NCBI GenBank assembly: GCA_964581515.1
Contig: CAZOOV010000006.1
Coordinates: forward strand, 62,001-126,000
Source: JACJVV01 sp964581515
GTDB taxonomy: Archaea; Nanobdellota; Nanobdellia; Woesearchaeales; JACJVV01
DNA length: 64,000 nucleotides
Direction: 5' to 3'
How positions within the stretch are numbered: position 1 is the stretch's first letter; each line of letters opens with the position of its first letter. Positions 34,337 through 42,046 of this stretch are shown in pieces. A program made the translations under genes and the position numbers. Under the pieces are notes generated by a model. That model did not search any database. It was not told the DNA's origin and saw only the letters and a program-made list of their open reading frames with translations.

Positions 34337-36097
34337 ATGGTTGAGAAAGAGGATCGGCATGTAGTTGCCAAGATCCATATGGATGGACACAAAGGAGGTT
34401 TAGTAACTCTTAGAAGTCTCTTAAGAAGTCATTTTAATACTATTAAACCTGATATTCAAGCAAGTGCTCATACAAATGAGAAATATCTTGCTGTATATGG
34501 CAGTGCTACTGAAAAAGATCTTACAGATTTTATATCTCATGTAAGGATGGATGATATTTCTTTGGAATATATAGGTCCACAAGCAGATGCTTCAAAATCA
34601 AGAGGGACTGATATGAATCCTAAGACTATAGAATATTTACATCAGATAGAATCTGATAAGTATAGGCTTGAACAGGCAAATGTCAGTCTTGAACTTAAGG
34701 TAGATGAGCTTGAGCAAGAATTAGCAAGAACAAAGTCAAACTTAACGTCTGTTGAAGATGATTATCTTGGGGCAATGGAAAAAGCAGAACAATCAGAAGT
34801 TGCTGCAACAAAGTTAAGAGCACAAGTTTCAGCATTGACAAGCAAGAGTACAAGGCTTGAACGTGAAGTTGCTTCTTCAGGCAATATGCATGAAAGGACA
34901 ATGGCTTATCTGGTGCAGTTTGCAGAGAAATTTTCAGCGATTGAAGAAGCGATAGGTGATCATCTTTATGATCTTAGTAGGATTTCTTTTGATACTGTTA
35001 TTGCAGGCGTATCTGAATTAGGTCTAAAAGTTGAGTCTATAGCTGATGTAAAGGCAGTGATAGGAAAATATCTTACAGATGAAACAGCTGAGCAAAATGC
35101 AATTGCATTTTATGATGCAGCGCATCCTTTAGAATCAGCAGAATATCGGGAAGCAAAAAAAACTTTAGACGAAACTGCAGTATTGTTTGATGATGATTCT
35201 TTCAAAAAAGTACCTGAAGATCTTGTTGAAAGCATGAAGCAAGCAGCTACACAAAGAAATGCAGGCAGACAAGATATTGTCAATATCTATGAAGAAGATA
35301 GAAGTTCTTTTGTAGGAAAGATACAATCTCAGCTAGCAGGATATGAACAACAGCTTGATCTGCACGACCAGAGCAAACAGCTAAGGGAGCAGGTTAAAGA
35401 GGTTGTAGATGAGAACACAAATATTCCTGTATATTTTACACTTGATGAAAATGATTTAAGTTATACAGTAAAGGCGTATGTTCCAGTAAAAGGTGCTGAT
35501 TCCAAATTATGTGATATATTGCTTTGTGAAAATATTCTTGCACAGCAAGTGTCAGATCTTATCAATGCTGACGATGTTGATGATATACAAAAGAAAGTAG
35601 ATGCTCAATCAAACCTTACATTTTACGAGATACAATTGCCTAAATCAGAGTATAGTTTTAATCAAGTGTTAGGTCTTGAAAGAGCAATGGTTTCAGCAGT
35701 CAGGGCAGGATATTCAAACACAGGACTTAATGAGCTTGGTATGGGTATAGATTCTATTTTCTATAATATGATCCAAGATGTTGATTCAGGAGTAAGTAAG
35801 CAAGCAAGATCTTCTCAAGCAAAATCTGCTTCTTCTGCAATAATGCCTTCTGAATCAAAAGATGTTCCTAATTCAACAGCTTCAGCAACAGAACAAAGGA
35901 GATATGCTGTTATCGCTGTACTGCAAGGCGCAAATGGACCTCTTACTATGACTCATTTGCATTCTATGGTACAGAGTCATATGGGGATTGAATTTCCTGG
36001 TTATAATATAAGGGATGATCTAAAATCTACTCAGCTTAAGGCTCGCATTGAAAAAGTAGGTACAGGAAGAAAGACCACATATGCTCTAAAGGAGTAG
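34337..36097 (+). CDS. Coiled-coil protein with C-terminal winged helix, first gene of the helicase operon
   Basis: 586 residues with no known family. An N-terminal globular domain (about 1-85) is followed by a strong coiled coil (about 96-180: RLEQANVSLELKVDELEQEL onward) and a middle helical region. A domain at about 350-480 follows, then a Ser/Ala-rich linker and a C-terminal winged-helix-like domain (about 520-586: RRYAVIAVLQGANGPLTMTH onward). No signal peptide. It begins an apparent operon with the genes at 36144, 36746 and perhaps 39511. A structural or DNA-bridging role for the helicase-methyltransferase is inferred from layout only. Confidence 0.75.
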   Translation: MVEKEDRHVVAKIHMDGHKGGLVTLRSLLRSHFNTIKPDIQASAHTNEKYLAVYGSATEKDLTDFISHVRMDDISLEYIGPQADASKSRGTDMNPKTIEYLHQIESDKYRLEQANVSLELKVDELEQELARTKSNLTSVEDDYLGAMEKAEQSEVAATKLRAQVSALTSKSTRLEREVASSGNMHERTMAYLVQFAEKFSAIEEAIGDHLYDLSRISFDTVIAGVSELGLKVESIADVKAVIGKYLTDETAEQNAIAFYDAAHPLESAEYREAKKTLDETAVLFDDDSFKKVPEDLVESMKQAATQRNAGRQDIVNIYEEDRSSFVGKIQSQLAGYEQQLDLHDQSKQLREQVKEVVDENTNIPVYFTLDENDLSYTVKAYVPVKGADSKLCDILLCENILAQQVSDLINADDVDDIQKKVDAQSNLTFYEIQLPKSEYSFNQVLGLERAMVSAVRAGYSNTGLNELGMGIDSIFYNMIQDVDSGVSKQARSSQAKSASSAIMPSESKDVPNSTASATEQRRYAVIAVLQGANGPLTMTHLHSMVQSHMGIEFPGYNIRDDLKSTQLKARIEKVGTGRKTTYALKE

Positions 36098-36143
36098 TCT
36101 TGAAATTTAGATAATTTTAAGTGTTCATATTTTTGGTAGGATC

Positions 36144-36749
36144 ATGGCAGAGGAAAAAAAGCTTTATCATCTTGTGGATGAACTTGAAACAGATGCTCTT
36201 ACTTTGATAAAGCTTGCTAGACGAAGTAAAATGAGTTATTCTCCTTCTGAAGAACAAGTTGAAGTTCTTAGACGTAAGATTTCTGGTTATTATGATCTTT
36301 CTGATACTGAGATTCGCTCGCTAGAAGATTTTCTGGGAAGTGATGCAGCACAAGATATATTAAGGGAAACCAGCGTATTGATGGAGGCATTTCTTGATCA
36401 GAACGAGGAAAAAAAATATCTCAATCACATTGCAACTCACCTATTTAACGCAATAGATGATGAAGGTCTTAAGGCTAAGATAAAGAAAGAGACACTCTAT
36501 GAAACAATTATGAATCTTGGTGTGGTGACTTTGTATAGGACAGCATCTACAGATATTGAGGAAGATAAATTACCTCCTCTTGAACTGTTGAGGTTTGACA
36601 ATGATGTCGCAAGAGGGGTCTTAAAGAGATATTTCATCAGAAAGCTTGAATCAATCCCTATACGTGATTATTCAGATTTCAATACAGCAACAAAAATAAT
36701 GCAGGCTGAATATCAAAGGATGCTTGTTCATTTAGGTGGCGAACAATGA
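36144..36749 (+). CDS. Small helical protein of the helicase-methyltransferase operon
   Basis: 201 residues, all-helical in appearance and acidic, with no recognised motif (MAEEKKLYHLVDELETDALT at the start). It lies 46 bp after the coiled-coil gene. Its stop codon overlaps the start of the helicase-methyltransferase gene in ATGA, so translation of the two is coupled and the products probably form a complex in fixed ratio. The function is unknown. Confidence 0.75.
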   Translation: MAEEKKLYHLVDELETDALTLIKLARRSKMSYSPSEEQVEVLRRKISGYYDLSDTEIRSLEDFLGSDAAQDILRETSVLMEAFLDQNEEKKYLNHIATHLFNAIDDEGLKAKIKKETLYETIMNLGVVTLYRTASTDIEEDKLPPLELLRFDNDVARGVLKRYFIRKLESIPIRDYSDFNTATKIMQAEYQRMLVHLGGEQ

Positions 36750-39367
36750 CTGCTGATATGGGTCTTGAAGAAGTATTAAAGGAGAGTTTTGCAGCTTCAC
36801 AAGATATAATTCAATTTGGCAGGGGTCTTTGGAAAAGATCAGTTGGTCATATCAAGCCAAGGATGCATCAGATAGTAAGGATTCATGAAGGTGTAAAAAA
36901 TGGCACAAAACGTATGCTTTGTGCAGACACAACTTCTGCAGGAAAGACACTCACTGCTGTAGCAATCAAGGGATTTATGGATGAACTCTATAAAGCAGAA
37001 AAAGGAAGAAATGCAAAAGCTCTTGTCGTAGCTCCTAATCAGGCAATTGAATCAGCATGGACAAATTATGAGATTGATAAATACACTCATGCACTTCAAC
37101 TGCCTACACAAAAATCATTGCAGATTGAAAGGGGAACTCTTGGTCAATTGGTCAGGAATGATTTTATACTTGTAAATTATGATAAATTATCTATTGAAAA
37201 TTCAGAAGCAAAAGTCAATGCTTATCTAAAAAGCATAGTCGACATACTGCCACAAATTGATCTTGTTATTGTTGATGAATGTCACAACCTAAAAAATAGG
37301 CAATCTAATAGGTCAAAAGCATTTACACAAATTGTAGAAGGTACAAGACATAAGCATTTCTTAATGTTAAGTGCTTCACCAATACCTAATCGTCTAAGTG
37401 ATGCAGGATATTTGCTCTACATGCTAAATCCTGCAAAGTTCAGGCATTATTCTGAGAATGATTTTGATTACTCTTCAGATAGGTTCTCTATAATGAATGC
37501 TATCAATTCTGGTTCATGGTTTACATTCGGAAGAAATGATGTTAAGGATCTTTTTGATCTTCCTGAATTAAGATTTGGTGACCCTGCTCTTGGTATATCT
37601 ACTCCTCATAAGTTTGAGTTATCTGAGCCAGCAGCAAAAGAATATTTTGAAGAATGGAAATGTGACAAAGGAAGCATTTCAAAGATAGGCTCGTTAAGTA
37701 AGATTCTACTTAGATCTGAATTTAATGAGATAACAAATGTATGCAGACGTATTACATCAGAAGTGCCAAATGCCCAGATAGGGATCTATTCTTTCTATAA
37801 AGATGGATTCTCTGAAGAACTTATGCAGCATCTTTCACAATTTTATCCAGGAGAAATTGCAGTTATTACTGGCGACAATCCAGATGGTCCTAATACACGT
37901 GCGAAAGTAAAAAAGAGGATTGAGCTTGCAAAAAAATTCAATAAAGGCGATATGCGTATTCTTGTTAATACTATATCTACAGTCAGTGAGTCAATTTCTT
38001 TGATAACTCATGACAGGCCATCATATCTGATATTTGCAGAACCACCTATTGTTCCTGCTAACTATGATCAGGCTATTGGTCGCTTTTACAGGATAGATCA
38101 GGAGGCGCCTGTTACAGTTATAGAGATGATGCCTCAAAGTCAAATTCTTAATGCTATGATGATTGAGGAGACATCTCGTAGAAGACAGCAAGGTATTAGA
38201 TATCGTACCTCCTGGATACCTGAAACAATATTTGAAAGTAAACATAGGATTAGGACAGAAAAAGATACTCTTATCGGACGTGTCCTTCGTGGAGGAAATA
38301 TCGATGACCTTATGGGTATTGCTGATATATCAGAAGGTAGTGAAAATGAGCTAGCATATCCTTCTCTTCTTCCAAAACCAGAAATGCAGGAATCATCAAA
38401 TAAGAAATTTAATGATGGTCTTAAGAAAGTCAGGACATATATCGGAAAGGGTCTTGAACATCTAAGGGACAGTACTGAGGTAAGACATCTTATAGATAGT
38501 TATTCACGGAGCGATTGGGATACAACTTCTTCAGCAGACACGAATCGTGCAATTGTACAGGTGATTAATGCTATAGGAGAAAAGATTGCTAATAAGAACA
38601 AATCATCTCTTGATGATGTGCTTGATTCTATGAAAATTCTTGACTGGGGGTGTGGAACAGCATGCCTTGCACGTGAATATAAACGTCCTATAACAAATCT
38701 TGATGTTCTTGACGAGATGTTAGAGACTGGAGAATTTTACTGCAGAGAGATGGAAAGCATGAGAGATCCAGATTCTTCAGAGACATCAACTGCAAGAGAA
38801 AAAAAGAAAGGGAATATATTTGTCAAGGGTGATGCAAGAGAGATGCCCTTTGATCCGAAATCATTTGACATAGTTTCATCATCTTATGCTATCCAGTATA
38901 ATGCACAAGGTTATCAGCATAGAAGAGATATTGAGGAGATACTGCTTCAGACAAATAAAGTGCTTAAGGATGAAGGTTATGGTATATTGGCACTTCCTAA
39001 TCAAGCGACAAGCCAGGAAGATATAGATGCACTAACTGAGTCTTTGCTTCCACGTTATGGTTTTGAGGTTAAGTTTGCTGATTATATTACTGGTCATGCT
39101 ATCAAAGAGACAACAGGCAGAGAGAACCGTGTCTTTCAGGGTTTTTTCCTTGTAGTCTATCAGAAGAAAGATAATCATACATATCTTCAGGGTGAGGGTG
39201 ATGTGTTTGTATTCTCACCATATAAAAAATTGGGGATAGGTGGTATAAGGGAGATTGAGATGCAAAAGAAAGGGGCACAGAATTACAAAACATCAAAGAT
39301 TCCTGCAGAGACATTTAAGACATCAGATAAAGAAGTATTAAGAAACTCGCTACGTAATGCGATATGA
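36746..39367 (+). CDS. SNF2/superfamily 2 helicase fused to a SAM-dependent methyltransferase
   Basis: 873 residues. The helicase part has the Q-like region PRMHQIVRIHEG, Walker A TTSAGKT (62-68), motif II DECH (177-180), motif III LSASPIPNR (208-216), and in the second lobe VNTISTVSESISL and QAIGRFYRIDQ (motif VI). This is the SWI2/SNF2-type core. From about 629 a class I methyltransferase follows: ILDWGCGTACLA (motif I), GDAREMPFD and FDIVSSSYAIQYNAQG in the motif IV position. There is no DPPY/NPPY, so it is not of the N6-adenine or N4-cytosine DNA type; the target is unknown. ATGA overlap with the gene upstream. Confidence 0.88.
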   Translation: MTADMGLEEVLKESFAASQDIIQFGRGLWKRSVGHIKPRMHQIVRIHEGVKNGTKRMLCADTTSAGKTLTAVAIKGFMDELYKAEKGRNAKALVVAPNQAIESAWTNYEIDKYTHALQLPTQKSLQIERGTLGQLVRNDFILVNYDKLSIENSEAKVNAYLKSIVDILPQIDLVIVDECHNLKNRQSNRSKAFTQIVEGTRHKHFLMLSASPIPNRLSDAGYLLYMLNPAKFRHYSENDFDYSSDRFSIMNAINSGSWFTFGRNDVKDLFDLPELRFGDPALGISTPHKFELSEPAAKEYFEEWKCDKGSISKIGSLSKILLRSEFNEITNVCRRITSEVPNAQIGIYSFYKDGFSEELMQHLSQFYPGEIAVITGDNPDGPNTRAKVKKRIELAKKFNKGDMRILVNTISTVSESISLITHDRPSYLIFAEPPIVPANYDQAIGRFYRIDQEAPVTVIEMMPQSQILNAMMIEETSRRRQQGIRYRTSWIPETIFESKHRIRTEKDTLIGRVLRGGNIDDLMGIADISEGSENELAYPSLLPKPEMQESSNKKFNDGLKKVRTYIGKGLEHLRDSTEVRHLIDSYSRSDWDTTSSADTNRAIVQVINAIGEKIANKNKSSLDDVLDSMKILDWGCGTACLAREYKRPITNLDVLDEMLETGEFYCREMESMRDPDSSETSTAREKKKGNIFVKGDAREMPFDPKSFDIVSSSYAIQYNAQGYQHRRDIEEILLQTNKVLKDEGYGILALPNQATSQEDIDALTESLLPRYGFEVKFADYITGHAIKETTGRENRVFQGFFLVVYQKKDNHTYLQGEGDVFVFSPYKKLGIGGIREIEMQKKGAQNYKTSKIPAETFKTSDKEVLRNSLRNAI

Positions 39368-39510
39368 TATTACAATATAATATTACTATATGATATTGTG
39401 TAATGTAAGTGATGTAATAATAATTATGTAACAATATTGATTCAGCAGATATAAACATAAAAAGCACATAATAAGTACATAATAAATACAAACAATCGGA
39501 GGCATAAAAA

Positions 39511-40356
39511 ATGGATTTCAGTCAATTGGTCGAAGAAGCTGTTGTAAAGTCATTGAATGATACTAATAAAAGGATGCAGAGATATGATAATGATTATGTC
39601 GAGGCTCAGAAGCTTGTTAAGCTCTTAAGCCGAAACAAGATTGAAGAATATAAAAAATCAATTCCAGCAGATCTTACTGAAATATTAGAAGAAGCAGCAG
39701 AAGCAAAAAAAGAACAGGTACAAAATCTTTTTGAAGGAAAAGCTCTTGATATCGAGATGGTACTCAACACTTCTGATGGAGTAGAACTCTTCTTGCCTGT
39801 GAGATGGCAAAATGGAACTTCTATAGAAAAAGATCTTTATGGTCATGTAAGTGCAGCACTTCATGCAGTTGATCCTGCTGCAAAATCAGGCAAGCTAGGA
39901 GATTATGTTACTCTAGCTGGAAATGTAAGGAATGTAAGAAGTCTGAAAAGCAAGATTGCAGATTTACCTGAAGCTATGCAGGTTGCTCATATAGGTATGC
40001 CTCTTGAAGAAGTGAAGATTCCAGTGCACGGCACTTATGGAACACAAAATCCTTATGTATTAGTGAAGATGACTCCTTCATCATTACAGTATCCGCATAT
40101 TCCTGTTCTTAAGAGAAATAGGGCTTTTTTCCCAGCATACAAAAGGAAGTTTGAGCTTCTTACTGAATTTGGAACAGTTGCAGCGTGGGTAACTTCTCAG
40201 ACTACATCAAAGCCAAGCAAAGGCAATTACATCTGTGGTTACAAAAGGGATGGTACTTTAGGTGTGGTTCTTGATAAGATGAATCTTAAACCAGGTTCTG
40301 AAGTAGTAATTGAAGAGATACATGCAAAATCAAGATATGCTATGAGAAAAAGATAA
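39511..40356 (+). CDS. Hypothetical protein downstream of the helicase-methyltransferase gene
   Basis: 281 residues of unknown family. The first 75 residues are helical and charged (VEEAVVKSLNDTNKRMQRYD). The rest is beta-rich (EMVLNTSDGVELFLPVRW, HIGMPLEEVKIPVHGTYG, TLGVVLDKMNLKPGSEVVIE). A TCGGAGG site lies 7 nt before the ATG. The 143-bp gap after the helicase gene contains AT-rich repeats and a possible TATA box, so it may be a separate transcript. I treat it as a possible fourth member of that operon. Confidence 0.7.
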   Translation: MDFSQLVEEAVVKSLNDTNKRMQRYDNDYVEAQKLVKLLSRNKIEEYKKSIPADLTEILEEAAEAKKEQVQNLFEGKALDIEMVLNTSDGVELFLPVRWQNGTSIEKDLYGHVSAALHAVDPAAKSGKLGDYVTLAGNVRNVRSLKSKIADLPEAMQVAHIGMPLEEVKIPVHGTYGTQNPYVLVKMTPSSLQYPHIPVLKRNRAFFPAYKRKFELLTEFGTVAAWVTSQTTSKPSKGNYICGYKRDGTLGVVLDKMNLKPGSEVVIEEIHAKSRYAMRKR

Positions 40357-40413
40357 ACCTGTTATTTAGTTATTTAATTAGTTAGTTTATCAGAAACATC
40401 CTAACAGAAAGCT

Positions 40414-40510
40414 TTATAAACAGTTTCAGATTCACTAGAATATAAGGTTCTGAACGGTAGCCTTCTCGTCGAGAAGATATCGGAGCCAAGTACCGCGAGG
40501 TAATAATACA
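40414..40510 (+). promoter_or_regulatory. Promoter and structured leader of the eS19-eL39-eL31 operon
   Basis: CTTTATAAAC near 40411-40421 is a TATA box, giving a leader of about 65 nt. The leader contains a perfect CTTCTC-GTC-GAGAAG hairpin flanked by GGTA/TACC and GGAGCC. The sequence close to the ATG, CGCGAGGTAAT, carries the ribosome-binding site. A translational control hairpin is possible. Confidence 0.5.
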
Positions 40511-41086
40511 ATGGTTAAAGTATATGACGTTGATCAAGAAGCATTAGTAAAAGAAGTTGTAGAACAGCTTAAGCAGGATAAGAATATATCTCTTCCTGAA
40601 TGGGCTAGATTTGTTAAAACAGGAAGCAATAAAGAAAGGCCTCCTGTACAATCAGATTGGTGGTTTCATAGAGCAGCTTCAATATTGAAAAAAGTTAATT
40701 CTCATGGTCCTATCGGCGTTGCAAAGCTAAGGACAAAGTATGGAAGCAAGAAAAATAGAGGAGTCAGACCTGAAAAGTTCGTTAGATCTGGCGGAAAAGT
40801 TATCAGAGTTATATTACAACAGCTTGAAACATCAGGTTATGTAAAAAAAGAAGATAAGGCTCAGCATAAAGGAAGAGAGATTGCACCAAAAGGCGCGTCA
40901 CTTCTTGATAAGGCTGCAGGAAAGATTTTTGTTAAAGAAGCACCAAAACCAAAGGCTGAAGCTCCTAAAGTAGAAGAAAAGAAATCTGAAGCAAAACAAG
41001 CAAAGCCAGAAACTGCTCCTAAACCAGAAGCAAAACCTGAAGCAAAACCAGAAGCTCCTAAACAAGAAGGGGAGAAAAAGGAATAA
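40511..41086 (+). CDS. rps19e: Small subunit ribosomal protein eS19 with extended tail
   Basis: Residues 1-140 match eS19: VYDVDQEALVKEVVEQLKQD, LPEWARFVKTGSNKERPPVQ, DWWFHRAASILKKVNSHGPI and RGVRPEKFVRSGGKVIRVIL. Residues about 141-191 are a Lys/Pro/Glu/Ala-rich tail (EAPKPKAEAPKVEEKKSEAK) not found in ordinary archaeal eS19. It starts the three-gene ribosomal operon eS19-eL39-eL31, with gaps of 2 bp each. Confidence 0.95.
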   Translation: MVKVYDVDQEALVKEVVEQLKQDKNISLPEWARFVKTGSNKERPPVQSDWWFHRAASILKKVNSHGPIGVAKLRTKYGSKKNRGVRPEKFVRSGGKVIRVILQQLETSGYVKKEDKAQHKGREIAPKGASLLDKAAGKIFVKEAPKPKAEAPKVEEKKSEAKQAKPETAPKPEAKPEAKPEAPKQEGEKKE

Positions 41087-41088
41087 AA

Positions 41089-41262
41089 ATGGCAAGATTC
41101 AAACATCTTAGTAGGAAACTGAGACTAACTAAATTAGGAAGACTTACAAAATGGGCTCCATTTTGGACAGTACCTAAGATATATGGAAAAGGAAGAGTAG
41201 TCCATCCAGGAAGACATACAACAAATAAAAGAAACTGGAGAAGGACAAAGACTAAGGCTTAA
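41089..41262 (+). CDS. rpl39e: Large subunit ribosomal protein eL39
   Basis: A 57-residue basic protein beginning MARFKHLSRKLRLTKLGRLT and ending RHTTNKRNWRRTKTKA. The start with KLRL, the WAPFWTVPK core and the NWRRTKTK ending follow the eL39 pattern (family core PRWV...RHWRRSKLK). It starts 2 bp after the eS19 stop and ends 2 bp before the eL31 start, the usual archaeal neighbourhood for eL39-eL31. Confidence 0.9.
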   Translation: MARFKHLSRKLRLTKLGRLTKWAPFWTVPKIYGKGRVVHPGRHTTNKRNWRRTKTKA

Positions 41263-41264
41263 AA

Positions 41265-41807
41265 ATGGCTGACAAAGAAAAAACACCAAAGATTGTACTT
41301 GAAAGAGAATATAATGTTCCTCTTAGAAAGAAATGTGGACTTGTTCCAAAATATAAGAGAACAAATAAAGCTGTCAAGACACTTAGGGAGTTTCTTGCAA
41401 AGCATATGAAATCTGATAATATCAAACTTGGTAAATATATCAATCTTAGACTTTGGAAACATGGAGCAAGAGTTCCACCACATCATCTTTCAGTTGTAGC
41501 TAAGAAAGACGAAGAAGGGACTGTATTTGCAGAAATGAAAGATGCACCTGTTGACAAGAAAGCAGAGAAAAAAGAAGAAACTAAAAAAGAAGATGCTAAA
41601 GCTGAAGCTAAGCCTGATGCTAAATCTGATGCAAAAGCTGAAGAAAAGCCAAAAACAGAAGCTGCTCCTAAAACAGAGGCAAAATCTGTTGAAGCTAAGC
41701 CAGCTGTTGCTAAACCTGCTCAACCAAAACCTGCACCAGCTGTTAAAGAAGCTCCTAAGACAGAAGCAAAACCTGCTGCTGCTAAACCTGCTGAGAAGAA
41801 AGAATAA
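41265..41807 (+). CDS. rpl31e: Large subunit ribosomal protein eL31 with extended tail
   Basis: Residues 1-90 match eL31: ILEREYNVPL-like KIVLEREYNVPLRKK, KRTNKAVKTLREFLAKHMKS and KLGKYINLRLWKHGARVPPH. Residues about 91-180 are an Ala/Lys/Glu/Pro-rich tail (KAEAKPDAKSDAKAEEKPKT), about as long as the ribosomal domain itself. The last gene of the eS19 operon. aIF6, often next in archaea, is not here. Confidence 0.95.
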   Translation: MADKEKTPKIVLEREYNVPLRKKCGLVPKYKRTNKAVKTLREFLAKHMKSDNIKLGKYINLRLWKHGARVPPHHLSVVAKKDEEGTVFAEMKDAPVDKKAEKKEETKKEDAKAEAKPDAKSDAKAEEKPKTEAAPKTEAKSVEAKPAVAKPAQPKPAPAVKEAPKTEAKPAAAKPAEKKE

Positions 41808-41920
41808 ATTTTCTTATTTATTTAATCTAATTATCTTATATTTTAATTTGTCTTAATTATGCTATCTTCAACTCAAACACCTTTCTCTAATCCCTCAATT
41901 TTTATATAAATTATATGTAT

Positions 41921-41960
41921 GTCACTGCTAAGTGGTTACAAAACCAAAAGATTTATAAAT
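41921..41960 (+). promoter_or_regulatory. Promoter of the ClpX-like gene with shared upstream element
   Basis: GTCACTGCTAAGTGGT at 41921-41936 is followed after 15 nt by TTTATAAAT at 41952-41960. A leader of about 65 nt follows, with GAGGTAAT before the ATG at 42047. The half sites match the other three copies; the central four bases differ. Confidence 0.65.
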
Positions 41961-42046
41961 GAGTTACAAGTACTGCTTTTAGTAAGGCGTTAAGAGGTGT
42001 ATCTTGGGTAGATTATTCAATAATACTAACTAGAGGTAATTTCAAA

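Noticed and set aside
38630..39250. DNA adenine or cytosine methyltransferase in the helicase fusion
   Set aside because: No D/NPPY or PCQ-type motif is present; the domain is of the general class I type.
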